Below, piece by piece: positions 22,484 to 29,754 of a stretch of 31,951 bases of DNA (its first letter is position 1; every line of letters begins with the position of its first letter). This stretch comes from a virus, in the IMG/VR virus record IMGVR_UViG_3300028104_000058, positions 1 through 31,951 of that record. One strand, 5' to 3'. The position numbers were made by a program, and so were the translations under genes. Below the pieces are notes generated by a model that worked only from the letters and a program-made list of their open reading frames with translations, was not told where the DNA came from and made no database searches.

Positions 22484-22659
22484 GGCGCGGCCTCGGCCAG
22501 TCGCTCACATCGACCGACGTGCTTCGGCGCATCCGCCGGCTCGACCATCCCCATGCAGTAGGGGCAGAACAGCAGCGACGCCTTCCACGCCTGTAGCCGC
22601 TCGTTCTCCAGCCGCAGGTCGTGGACCTCACCGATCAGCGTGGCGGTGGTGTCGGTCAT
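22480..22659 (-). CDS. Small CCHC-type zinc-finger protein with coiled coil, 59 aa
   Basis: A short coiled-coil-like helix (LIGEVHDLRLENERLQAWK) precedes a finger with CPYC (Cys32, Cys35), then His47 and Cys51 (KHVGRC). The layout recalls small phage zinc fingers that dimerise through the helix. Start ATG in an ATGA overlap, stop overlaps the Rpf-like GTG. A DNA-binding or anti-host role is possible but unproven. Confidence 0.7.
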   Translation of the reverse strand: MTDTTATLIGEVHDLRLENERLQAWKASLLFCPYCMGMVEPADAPKHVGRCERLAEAAP

Positions 22660-23030
22660 GCGGCACCTTCCGTCTCGCTGCGATCAACAGGTGCCCAGTC
22701 AGCCGCGTACCGCATGAACTCCGCCAGCAGGTCGAGCGAGATGACGGCGTACGCCTTGGCCGTGGTATGCGACCGGCGGGGGAACACGACGGCCCAGCGC
22801 CCGTCCATGCCCGCAGTGCGGGCTTCCTTGGCCGCCTCGTCGCACCAGCCCGACAGGTCGATGGTCCGGCAGTTCTTGGCCTCGATGACCAGCGGCACGC
22901 CGCTCACGTCGCCCCGGTCGTTCTTGCCCTCGGTCACCCGCCGCTCGGCGTTGGGGAAGCCGTGGGCGACAAGCCAGTCGACCAGCCGACGCTCCCAGGC
23001 TGTGCCCTTGGCCTTGGCCTTGTTGGTCAT
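22656..23030 (-). CDS. PD-(D/E)XK nuclease / Holliday-junction-resolvase-like, 124 aa
   Basis: Motifs of the restriction-endonuclease-like fold: Glu13 (AWERRLVDWLVAHGF), Asp41 in DRGDVSGV and Glu50-Ala-Lys52 (VIEAKNC). The fold size (about 120 aa) matches phage resolvases and recombination endonucleases, often annotated 'HJ resolvase'. It would cleave branched DNA produced during replication or packaging. ATG at 23030 is in an ATGA overlap; a longer frame is rejected. The sliding-clamp gene lies just upstream. Substrate not provable by sequence. Confidence 0.75.
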   Translation of the reverse strand: MTNKAKAKGTAWERRLVDWLVAHGFPNAERRVTEGKNDRGDVSGVPLVIEAKNCRTIDLSGWCDEAAKEARTAGMDGRWAVVFPRRSHTTAKAYAVISLDLLAEFMRYAADWAPVDRSETEGAA

Positions 23031-23461
23031 GACGGCTGCCCACCCTTGGCCGCTGCAAGGCTGGCCTCCAGCGCCGCCATGAGATCGGCGACCTTCGGCG
23101 TCGGCTCGTCCACGGGCGCGGGTTCGGTCATCACCGGCTCCAGCGAGACGAGCCAGTTCGCTACGTCGGCGGGCGAGCCGAGACGCTGGACGATCTCGTG
23201 CGTCGTCGGTGCCGGGTAGGTGTCGGCGCTCTGGTCGTCGCTCAGTTCGTGCGACAGCAGTAGGACGTGGCCCTGGTGGCACTCCACCTTCCACCAAGCG
23301 GAGTTGGCGTCCTTCGCCTCAATGGTCTCGTCGGTGTCGTACAGCGAGCAGGCGGCGTGCCATATGACCGACACCTCGGCGCCGCATCGGCACACCCATT
23401 CCATGCGGGTGCGGCCGGGCCAGTCCTCGACCTCGGCCCAGTGCAGCAGGTACTCGCTCAC
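23027..23461 (-). CDS. Hypothetical Cys/His-containing protein, 144 aa
   Basis: N-terminal Cys cluster (CRCGAEVSVIWHAAC), a strand/turn region with KVECHQGHVLLLSHE, and a C-terminal helical stretch (PKVADLMAALEASLAA). Cys23, Cys25, His35 and Cys38 could form a metal site. The start is a GTG in a GTGA overlap with the clamp gene. No family recognised. Confidence 0.65.
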   Translation of the reverse strand: MSEYLLHWAEVEDWPGRTRMEWVCRCGAEVSVIWHAACSLYDTDETIEAKDANSAWWKVECHQGHVLLLSHELSDDQSADTYPAPTTHEIVQRLGSPADVANWLVSLEPVMTEPAPVDEPTPKVADLMAALEASLAAAKGGQPS

Positions 23462-24330
23462 GCCATCGCTCCCGCCACTGCCTTGGCCAGCACCTCGTTG
23501 GCCTCGCCCCGTCGCATGCCGCTGGTGGTGGTGTCCACCGTGGCCGTCTCGCCGTTGGCACCGACGTGGGTGATCGTGACGGCCAGGTCGGCCTCGTCCT
23601 CGTCGCCCTCAGGCTCGGGGTTGACGCCGACCTCGGCCGTCCCATGCCAACGCGTCGGCATCGCCAGGCCCACGATCCACGGGTCGCCCTCGACCTCGAC
23701 CTTCGCAGGACCGATCGACCCGCCGAACGACCAGCGCACGCTGGTGGCGCCGCTGACCTTGGCCATCTTCACGACCCGGCCCAGGATGTCGGGGTTCAGC
23801 GCCAGCACGGGCGTCATGGCGGCGTGGAACTTGCCCACCAGCGGGCGCCAGCGGGGGAACTCGCCCTCGTAGACGGCCAGCAGCAGCGCCTCCCGGTCCT
23901 CGGCCGCGATGGTGAGCACGTCGCCGGCCAGGCCGTCGAACATGCCCAGGCTCGTCTCCGGCGAGGCGCCCACGGCCAGCTTGACCAGGACCTCCGGCTT
24001 GTCCTTCCCGTTGGCCAGCGCCAGCAGGTAGGTGAACAGGCCCTTGGCCCGCCCGTCCTCGTCGATGGCCACCACGACCTCGCCGGGGAGCTCGTCGTCG
24101 TCGGGCTCAGATGGCGGAACCTCGGTGGTCGACGTGTGCTCGAACGTCGGCACCCAGGCGGTGAGCAGCATGTAGCTGTCGGTGGCCACCAGGCGCACGC
24201 CGTCGTCGTAGAACTCGACGCAGACCGTGCGGTTCAGCGCCGGGCGGGCGGTGTCCTTGCTCGACGCCTCGGCCACGCTCAGCCACGCCCGGGCCAGCCA
24301 GGCGGCGTCGAAGGTAAGGGATGTGGTCAT
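23458..24330 (-). CDS. DnaN-like sliding clamp (DNA polymerase III beta family), 290 aa
   Basis: Clamp-like signatures: ALNRTVCVEFYDDGVRLVA with TDSYMLLTAWV (about 30-59, compare 'F-GLRLVATDGHRLA'), and YEGEFPRWRPLVGKF in the middle (compare 'EG-FPDY-RLI'). It is shorter than bacterial DnaN (about 370 aa), as phage clamps often are, and the late part is acidic and divergent. It would encircle DNA and tether a polymerase. No DNA polymerase is in the window, so it presumably serves a host or outside enzyme. ATG has AAGGAG 4 nt upstream. Overlaps by ATGA. Confidence 0.78.
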   Translation of the reverse strand: MTTSLTFDAAWLARAWLSVAEASSKDTARPALNRTVCVEFYDDGVRLVATDSYMLLTAWVPTFEHTSTTEVPPSEPDDDELPGEVVVAIDEDGRAKGLFTYLLALANGKDKPEVLVKLAVGASPETSLGMFDGLAGDVLTIAAEDREALLLAVYEGEFPRWRPLVGKFHAAMTPVLALNPDILGRVVKMAKVSGATSVRWSFGGSIGPAKVEVEGDPWIVGLAMPTRWHGTAEVGVNPEPEGDEDEADLAVTITHVGANGETATVDTTTSGMRRGEANEVLAKAVAGAMA

Positions 24331-24917
24331 GCGGCTCCTTCGGGGATCACGACGTTGAGCGCGTCGAGCATCGCCATCCAGCGCTCATCGGGGTCAAGCG
24401 GCTCGTTCAGGGCCATGGCCGTCAGGCCGGCGGCGTACTCATCCGGAAGTCGGAAGTAGACCGTGGCGTAGGTGCAGTCGAACTCGTCGTCCTGGTCCGA
24501 CAGGTAGAGCGGGTGCTTGGGCAGCCGGTACTGGATCAGGCACCCGACACAGCCGCAGGCTTCACTGCCCGGCGTCTCACAGATGGCCGTCTCGACCTGG
24601 GCGACGACCCAATCGCCATTCTGGTTCGTGTGCGAGTCACGGACGATCGGATACCCGTTGTCCTCGGCCCACTTCTTGGACACGGTACGTTCGACGATGG
24701 CCTTGCGATCTGAGTCGTGGTTGGCGCCATACGTGGCATCGCACCAACACTCCCGGTTGCCGCCGCCATTGCGGGTGTAGACGGCGATCCGAACCGTCCC
24801 GTCCTCCGCCTTCTCGACCCAGGCGTCTCGGAAACGGCCAACTTCAGGGTTTCCGAGCGTGGCGAGAATCACGGTCGACGCAGGGTTCTGCCCGAACAGC
24901 ATCCCGTAGAGGCTCAC
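24327..24917 (-). CDS. Conserved hypothetical protein, 196 aa
   Basis: A recognised but uncharacterised phage family: MLFGQNPASTVILATLGNP near the N-terminus, then VGRFRDAWVEKAEDGTVRI, YTRNGGGNRECW, and near the end YLSDQDDEFDCTYATVYF. The conserved Gly/Asn and Asp clusters could be catalytic or metal-binding. The start is the GTG of a GTGA overlap; an ATG five codons later is possible. It directly precedes the clamp gene. Confidence 0.75.
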   Translation of the reverse strand: MSLYGMLFGQNPASTVILATLGNPEVGRFRDAWVEKAEDGTVRIAVYTRNGGGNRECWCDATYGANHDSDRKAIVERTVSKKWAEDNGYPIVRDSHTNQNGDWVVAQVETAICETPGSEACGCVGCLIQYRLPKHPLYLSDQDDEFDCTYATVYFRLPDEYAAGLTAMALNEPLDPDERWMAMLDALNVVIPEGAA

Positions 24918-25075
24918 CGCCTCGCCCCGATCAGTGCCACGGCCACCATGACGGCGGTCCACACCAGGGCGAAGCGCACGAACGTCCAGTCGATGCCGTG
25001 GCGAGGCGCCGTGCGCAGGTGGCCTCTCTCCCGGCTTTCCCGACGGGAGCCGCCCGGCTCGATCTTGTGGGTCAT
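24914..25075 (-). CDS. Small single-pass membrane protein, 53 aa
   Basis: Basic N-terminus (GGSRRESRERGHLRTAPRHG) then one transmembrane segment (WTFVRFALVWTAVMVAVALI) and a short GARR end. ATGA overlap at its start. Topology predicts a cytoplasmic basic head. No family recognised. Confidence 0.7.
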   Translation of the reverse strand: MTHKIEPGGSRRESRERGHLRTAPRHGIDWTFVRFALVWTAVMVAVALIGARR

Positions 25076-25542
25076 GGCAGCCGCTCGGGGAAGCCTTGGC
25101 GGACCGACACCGCGTTGAACTTCGTGGCGACGGCGGCGGCCAAGTCGATGCCGTAGTACGTGGCGAGCAGGTCGGCGTAGGTGATGACGTCGGCCAGCTC
25201 CTCAGCGAGCATGGCCCGCAGAGTCGTCTCCGGGGCGTCAAGCTTGCCAACGAGGCCGCATTCCACTCGGCGGAGCTTCTTTACGACGTTGGCAGCCTCT
25301 CCAGCCTCACCGCACATGGCGTTCGACCAGTCGGCGCCGGTCCACGATGCGCCACCGAGCACATTGGCGTCAGCGTGCGGATAGCCGGGGTGCCACCGGG
25401 CAGCGCGCTGGCGGTTGACCTCGGCCAGGCGGCCGAACGTGAGCGCCGCGGGTCCGTCCAGTCGCTCTCTGCTTGGGCCGAGGTCATCGGACCCGCCCTG
25501 AAACGGAGTGCTGCCCGCTGTTACCTGCGACTCGACGCTCAC
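25072..25542 (-). CDS. MazG-like nucleotide pyrophosphohydrolase, 156 aa
   Basis: The core MazG/NTP-PPase motif is present: MCGEAGEAANVVKKL (Glu79, Glu82) followed by LAEELADVITYADLLA (Glu114, Glu115, Asp118), giving the four acidic metal ligands. The C-terminal GIDLAAAVATKFNAVS is typical of the all-alpha fold. It hydrolyses nucleoside triphosphates or ppGpp-like alarmones; phage MazG enzymes are thought to shape nucleotide pools. The N-terminal 40 residues are variable. GTG start in a GTGA overlap. Confidence 0.85.
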   Translation of the reverse strand: MSVESQVTAGSTPFQGGSDDLGPSRERLDGPAALTFGRLAEVNRQRAARWHPGYPHADANVLGGASWTGADWSNAMCGEAGEAANVVKKLRRVECGLVGKLDAPETTLRAMLAEELADVITYADLLATYYGIDLAAAVATKFNAVSVRQGFPERLP

Positions 25543-25721
25543 GCCCTAGCCCCCTTCCGTGCCGCCGACGTCGCCTTGGCCATGGCCTTGGGGTCGGGCG
25601 TGTGGACCTCGAAGCAGAGCCGGACCTTGTCGGTCGACTTCACGCTGGCGTCGAAGCGGATCGGGTCGCCGTTCCAGTCGAAAAGCTCGTCGCCCGCATC
25701 GTTGAGCAGGATCAGCTTCAC
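25539..25721 (-). CDS. Hypothetical small protein, 60 aa
   Basis: Beta-like start (VKLILLNDAGDELFDWNGD) and LCFEVHTPDPKAM, with a basic C-terminal helix (MAKATSAARKGARA). The GTG start overlaps the RDF-like gene stop as GTGA; long upstream frames are rejected. No family recognised, and likely an accessory to the preceding gene. Confidence 0.65.
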   Translation of the reverse strand: MKLILLNDAGDELFDWNGDPIRFDASVKSTDKVRLCFEVHTPDPKAMAKATSAARKGARA

Positions 25722-27253
25722 GACGCCGCCGCTTCCGCTGCTTCCTCGTCGGCGAGGTTCTGGCAGTAGGCGTCGATGGCGTTCACGTCGGCGTTGCTCA
25801 GGCGCTTGATGTCGCCCTTGCCGTCGGTGGCGCCCTCGACCACCAGCCTGCGGGCGGCGTCGGTCGACACTCCGACCTCGGCCATGCGGCTCCGGGCCAT
25901 GCGCAGCCGGTTCTTGTACGCCTCGTCGGCTTGCGTCTCGACGGCCAGCAGCAGGGACTGGGCCCGCTCGACGTCGGCCTTGGTCAGCCGGTCGGAGTTG
26001 GGCGGGGCGATGCCCTGCTCCACCCAGCGCAGCCCGGCGATCTCCTTGTGCTCGTCGTCGAGCTTGTCCATCCGGGCCATGAGCGCCTCCCGATCCCAGT
26101 CGTCGGCCGGGTCCTCGATGGGCGCAGCACTGGCCTCCCTGGACTGGACGGGAATGGGGCCGGAGGGGGCCCGTAACTGAGGATCGGCAGGAGTCGCCCC
26201 CTGCTGGCCCGCCCCCTCCGACGTCTGTGCTCCGCCCGGCTTCACCAGCACGGTGGCGTCGCCGGTGCCGGACAGCACCAGCTTGCCCTCGCTGAACCAG
26301 CGGGCCACGGAGTCGATCACGGGCCACTCGTCCACGGCGACCTCACGGCTCGAGCGCGTCCGGCCCTTGGTGGCGTAGCCGACGATGGCGTGGCGGATGT
26401 CGTCGTCCCAACCGGCGTCGGAGCACGAGATCACGAACGACCGCACCCGCTCGGCGTCGGTGATGACACCCGTGGCCTTGCCCGTACCGATGGCCTGGAC
26501 AGGCGCAGCCGCCAGCAGCTCGCCGGCGACGGCCTGGGGCAGCTCGATCACAGGCACGGCGAAGTTGCGGGTCTGGCCCTTGCGCTTCACCGTGCGGGCC
26601 TCCAGTCGGAGGCGGGCGTTGACGAACTGGCCGGGGGCACGGCGGGCGAGGAAGTCCATGAAGCCGCCCAGTTCGACAGCGGCGTAGAAGCCGTGGCTCT
26701 CCAGCATCCACACGCCCAGGTCGGGCACCTGGGGGAGGATCACCAGCAGCCGGGTCGTCATCTTGCACGCCCGGCCGTAGGCAGCCTCGGCCGACCGGGC
26801 CTCGGGATCGGTCGGGCAGACCGGGTTCATGGCCGAGCACGGCTGCCCGCTGATCGTCTCCCGCTCGCCGTCACAGCGCCGAGTGCATCCGCCCTTTGAC
26901 CAGCTTTCGAACCACTGGCTGAACGAGGCGCTTTCCACGTCGCCCTCCTCGTCGATGCTGACCGGCGGCAGAACGATGTCGAGCACCTTGGCCGACGTGT
27001 AGAGCTGCCACTCGTCCTCTTCGCCGGGGGCGCCGTCCCACTCGGTCACGTCGCCGCCGTAGACCTTGGCCGCTGCGTCGAGCAGTTCCCGATTGGGCGA
27101 CGTGAGCCGGAAGACCTCGATCTTGGCCGGACGGAACTTGAGCGTCCCGTCGTTGTTGCGGAGCTGCTTGCCGTCCTTCATGACGGGCTGCTGGTCGCCG
27201 ATGCGGATCTTGCCGAGCCGGCGGAAGGATCGCTGGAGGTTCTTGATGGGCAT
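25718..27253 (-). CDS. Recombination-directionality-factor family protein (phiC31 gp3-like), 511 aa
   Basis: Starts MPIKNLQRSFRRLGKIRIGD, the hallmark opening of the phiC31 gp3-like family, then LTSPNRELLDAAAKVYGGDV, a Cys-rich centre (GGCTRRCDGE, QPCSAMNPVCP), and LPQVPDLGVWMLESHGFYAA. PhiC31/phiBT1 gp3 binds the serine integrase to drive excision. The C-terminal 150 residues (from about 355) are low-complexity and helical and extend well past gp3 (about 244 aa). No integrase is in the window, and many members occur in phages without a known partner, so a general DNA-binding role is possible. GAGAGGA precedes the ATG by about 9 nt, after a 19-nt gap. Confidence 0.72.
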   Translation of the reverse strand: MPIKNLQRSFRRLGKIRIGDQQPVMKDGKQLRNNDGTLKFRPAKIEVFRLTSPNRELLDAAAKVYGGDVTEWDGAPGEEDEWQLYTSAKVLDIVLPPVSIDEEGDVESASFSQWFESWSKGGCTRRCDGERETISGQPCSAMNPVCPTDPEARSAEAAYGRACKMTTRLLVILPQVPDLGVWMLESHGFYAAVELGGFMDFLARRAPGQFVNARLRLEARTVKRKGQTRNFAVPVIELPQAVAGELLAAAPVQAIGTGKATGVITDAERVRSFVISCSDAGWDDDIRHAIVGYATKGRTRSSREVAVDEWPVIDSVARWFSEGKLVLSGTGDATVLVKPGGAQTSEGAGQQGATPADPQLRAPSGPIPVQSREASAAPIEDPADDWDREALMARMDKLDDEHKEIAGLRWVEQGIAPPNSDRLTKADVERAQSLLLAVETQADEAYKNRLRMARSRMAEVGVSTDAARRLVVEGATDGKGDIKRLSNADVNAIDAYCQNLADEEAAEAAAS

Positions 27254-27272
27254 GTGTCTGTTCCTCTCGGGA

Positions 27273-27563
27273 TCAGTCGCAGAACGCCGAGGCGTCGACC
27301 ACGGCACGGGGGCGGGAAGATGTCTGCTCGGCGGATCGGTGCTCGATCACGGCTCGGCGGTGCGAGCACTCCGGTTCGGTGTCCGGGTGCTCGGCGTGGG
27401 CCTGTCCATCGGGGCACCAGCACGTCAGGCGGCCCGGCTTGCCGGCGTACTCCACGAGATGCCACCAGCCGTACTCGTCGTCACGCACGAACCAGCGTCG
27501 ACCGTCGACCTTGTGGAAGGCGTCGATTACCTCGCGAGGCTGGTATGGCGTCAGGGCGGTCAT
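27273..27563 (-). CDS. Small SWIM-like zinc-finger protein, 96 aa
   Basis: Two Cys-x-Cys/His elements spaced as a SWIM finger (CxC...CxH): CWC at 48-50 and CSH at 66-68, with a His/Pro-rich loop between. The N-terminus has a beta pattern with RRWFVRDDEYGWWHLVEY. SWIM domains bind DNA or proteins in recombination complexes. ATG in an ATGA overlap. It lies between an unknown protein and the RDF-like gene. Confidence 0.68.
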   Translation of the reverse strand: MTALTPYQPREVIDAFHKVDGRRWFVRDDEYGWWHLVEYAGKPGRLTCWCPDGQAHAEHPDTEPECSHRRAVIEHRSAEQTSSRPRAVVDASAFCD

Positions 27564-28099
27564 GCGTCCTCACGGGCGGCCGCCGATCCGGGGACGGCGC
27601 CGTACTCACGCTCGATCTCCCGAGCGTGGCTCTCGCAGCACACAGGGCGACCCTCGTAGCAAGCGTCGCCACAGACCATGCAGATCCCGGTGGGGATTTC
27701 CGACTCGTCGGTGATCTCCCGGTAGGCCTCGGCGTACTTCGGGCCGGGGAACTGCGACACCGTGGGGTCGATGACCCTGCCGTCAGGAGCGACGCACCAC
27801 CAGTGCTGGCGGGCACCCCAGAGCAGGTCGTCGTACCAGCCTCGGGCCAAGCGAAGCTCGGGGAACGCAGCCACCATCGCCTCGGCGTACTTCTGGCACT
27901 GGCCGTAGGCGGTGACGACGTTGGCGGTGATCCACTCGGCGTAGACCTGCGCCTTGGCCGGCGGCGGCACCGACTCACCGATGGGGCAGAGGGCAAAGTG
28001 GCCCAGCGCCTCGATCCGCCCGCACTCGGTGCAGACCTTGGCCCGGGCCACGGAGTTGTCGACCGCTCGGGCGGCGGCGTCACGCCAGTCGGGGGTCAT
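27560..28099 (-). CDS. Conserved phage protein with two zinc-like clusters, 179 aa
   Basis: N-terminal Cys cluster (VCTECGRIEALGHFALC), a central region with KYAEAMVAAFPELRLARGWY, then WWCVAPDGRVIDPTVSQFPG, a segment conserved in phage proteins of unknown role. The C-terminus has CMVCGDACYEGRPVCCESH, a second zinc-binding-like set. The central His/Trp/Asp pattern faintly resembles transglutaminase-like folds, but catalytic residues are not clear. ATGA overlap at start. Confidence 0.68.
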   Translation of the reverse strand: MTPDWRDAAARAVDNSVARAKVCTECGRIEALGHFALCPIGESVPPPAKAQVYAEWITANVVTAYGQCQKYAEAMVAAFPELRLARGWYDDLLWGARQHWWCVAPDGRVIDPTVSQFPGPKYAEAYREITDESEIPTGICMVCGDACYEGRPVCCESHAREIEREYGAVPGSAAAREDA

Positions 28100-28416
28100 G
28101 ACCGCACCGCCCCTCGCCCCGGCACCCGGTGCGCACGTACGTAAATGGCGTGGGTTGAGCAGGCGTAGCTGGCGCCCTTGTCACCGGCGAGATTGGCGGT
28201 ATCGAAGCATTCGGCAGACGTCCCGCCGCAGGGACCGGCGGCGTCCATCGCGGCCTCGGCCTCCTGCTCCTCCCGCTCGTTCGCCTCGTCGGCGCAGCGG
28301 CAGTCGCCGGCACGCTGGGGATCGGAGTGGTTGTTGTTGCAGCCGGGCAGGCGCATGCGCCGCGACGGCGTGGGCGGCTGGCCGACGCCGTCGGTGGGGG
28401 TGGCGACCGGGTACAT
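28096..28416 (-). CDS. Hypothetical Cys-containing acidic protein, 106 aa
   Basis: Pro/Thr-rich N-terminus, GCNNNHSDPQRAGDCRCAD, an acidic coiled stretch (EANEREEQEAEAAMDAAG), and CGGTSAECFDTANLAGDKG with a basic tail. Overlaps the repeat-protein stop as GTGATG; ATG at 28416 is taken, GTG at 28419 is possible. No family recognised. Confidence 0.6.
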   Translation of the reverse strand: MYPVATPTDGVGQPPTPSRRMRLPGCNNNHSDPQRAGDCRCADEANEREEQEAEAAMDAAGPCGGTSAECFDTANLAGDKGASYACSTHAIYVRAHRVPGRGAVRS

Positions 28417-29336
28417 CACGCCGCCTCTTCCTTCGCCGGGACCCGCTCGCCGTCGATGTCGCACTCCCACACCGGGCCGGCGCAGCCGGGGGATTTGATC
28501 TTGTCGGGGTACATGGCATCCCGGTGGACGACGATGTCGGACAGGCGCACGGGGCAGGCGATGAACTTCGTCTTGAAGCCGTCGTCGAAGAACCGCAGAG
28601 CTGCGGCGGGGCGGGGCGAGAAGTGCAGACCGCCACCGCACTCGTTCCGGCCACCGTCCCAATCAGGAGCGATGGGCGTCGTGCCGGGCGTGTAGTCGAA
28701 GCCGTGCGGACTGCGGAAGTTGGCGTCGACCGCCTTGTACAGCGTGGCGATCCCGTCGGTGACCTCGACGCCGTAGAAGTCGCACCACTCCGCTGCCGTG
28801 GTGATCGTGGGCAGGGTGATGACCACACCGCCGGTGACCTTGGTGCGGACACCATGGACGGTGACGGCCACGAAGTGGCCGGCCGTGACCTGCGCCGAGC
28901 CGGAGGCCCTGACCTGCGCCGAGTCGGAGGCCGTGACCTGCGCCGAGTCGTAGGCCGTGACCTGCGCCGAGCCGGAGGCCCTGACCTGCGCCGAGTCGGA
29001 GGCCGTGACCTGCGCCGAGCCGTAGGCCCTGACCTGCGCCGAGTCGGAGGCCGTGACCTGCGCCGAGTCGTAGGCCGTGACCTGCGCCGAGCCGGAGGCC
29101 CTGACCTGCGCCGAGTCGGAGGCCGTGACCTGCGCCGAGTCGTAGGCCGTGACCTGCGCCGAGCCGTAGGCCGTGACCTGCGCCGAGTCGGAGGCCCTGA
29201 CCTGCGCCGAGCCGTAGGCCGTGACCTGCGCCGAGCCGGAGGCCGTGAAGTAGCCATCGCCTCGGAGGTGGGCGCAGTCGCCCTTCTTGGTGGCCGCTTC
29301 GAGCTCGGCCTGGGTGCGAACGTCGACGCAATTCAT
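28416..29336 (-). CDS. Repeat protein with beta-helix-like octapeptides and conserved C-terminal domain, 306 aa
   Basis: After a short N-terminal part (MNCVDVRTQAELEAATKKGD), 15 octapeptides of the form A-[S/Y]-[G/D]-S-A-Q-V-[T/R] run without interruption (about residues 31-150), a spacing and pattern suited to a right-handed beta-helix. A domain of about 155 residues follows, with GVVITLPTITTAAEW, DWDGGRNECGGGLHFSPRP, FFDDGFKTKFIACPVRLSD and PDKIKSPGC, recurring in actinophage proteins of unknown function. The repeats could present a surface or bind a ligand. ATG at 29336 is an ATGA overlap. A frame reaching 29600 is a spurious extension. Comparable phage proteins differ in repeat number. 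Confidence 0.8.
   Translation of the reverse strand: MNCVDVRTQAELEAATKKGDCAHLRGDGYFTASGSAQVTAYGSAQVRASDSAQVTAYGSAQVTAYDSAQVTASDSAQVRASGSAQVTAYDSAQVTASDSAQVRAYGSAQVTASDSAQVRASGSAQVTAYDSAQVTASDSAQVRASGSAQVTAGHFVAVTVHGVRTKVTGGVVITLPTITTAAEWCDFYGVEVTDGIATLYKAVDANFRSPHGFDYTPGTTPIAPDWDGGRNECGGGLHFSPRPAAALRFFDDGFKTKFIACPVRLSDIVVHRDAMYPDKIKSPGCAGPVWECDIDGERVPAKEEAA
28885..29244 (-). repeat. Tandem array of 15 x 24-bp repeats
   Basis: Fifteen contiguous 24-bp units (plus strand form [G/C]TGACCTGCGCCGAG then [C/T]CG[G/T]AGGCC). Twenty-one positions are invariant in all units. Three positions vary, each with two states, and each change alters one residue: Thr/Arg, Gly/Asp, Ser/Tyr. No synonymous difference is seen. 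Confidence 0.95.
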
Positions 29337-29518
29337 GCCGCCGTCGCCTCTTCCATCTCGGTCCAGCGGGCCTTGTCGGCCTCGGCGTCGGCCAGGTCGG
29401 CGAAGTGACCGACCACGGTGATCGGGCCGTCGTAGCCGATGTGCTGGATGACCAGGTATTCGTCGCGCATCGAGTCGTGGGCGACGACGTACATGACATA
29501 GGCGTCGTTGCGGTTCAT
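29333..29518 (-). CDS. Hypothetical small protein, 61 aa
   Basis: Beta-rich start (AYVMYVVAHDSMRDEYLVIQ), GYDGPITVVGHFADLADAEA, and a basic/acidic C-terminus. The pattern resembles a small beta-alpha sandwich. ATG in an ATGA overlap. No family recognised. Confidence 0.65.
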   Translation of the reverse strand: MNRNDAYVMYVVAHDSMRDEYLVIQHIGYDGPITVVGHFADLADAEADKARWTEMEEATAA

Positions 29519-29751
29519 GCCGACACCGGCTCCGGGTTGACCTGGGCCTCGGCAGCGGTGACCAGGGAGCGCAGGAAGGCGAGTAGCTGGTCCGGCTCAC
29601 CGACGAGGCTGAACCGGTGCGTCCAGTGACCCAGCTCGATGTCGATGCCCAGCAACCCTCCGGGGGTCATCGAGGTCACAACTGCGGGCGGCTCTCCGTC
29701 GTGGATGAGCTGCACAGTCGTCTGGTGGATGTGTGTCACCGTGGTTTCCAT
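29515..29751 (-). CDS. Hypothetical protein, 78 aa
   Basis: N-terminal strand with HIHQTTVQLIHDGEPPAV, GGLLGIDIELGHWTHRF, and a helix (DQLLAFLRSLVTAAEA). It starts 3 nt after the upstream stop; the upstream GGACGG is only a weak ribosome binding site. No family recognised. Confidence 0.65.
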   Translation of the reverse strand: METTVTHIHQTTVQLIHDGEPPAVVTSMTPGGLLGIDIELGHWTHRFSLVGEPDQLLAFLRSLVTAAEAQVNPEPVSA

Positions 29752-29754
29752 GGA

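Noticed and set aside
28885-29244. CRISPR array
   Set aside because: Units are directly adjacent with no spacers and are read in frame as octapeptides.
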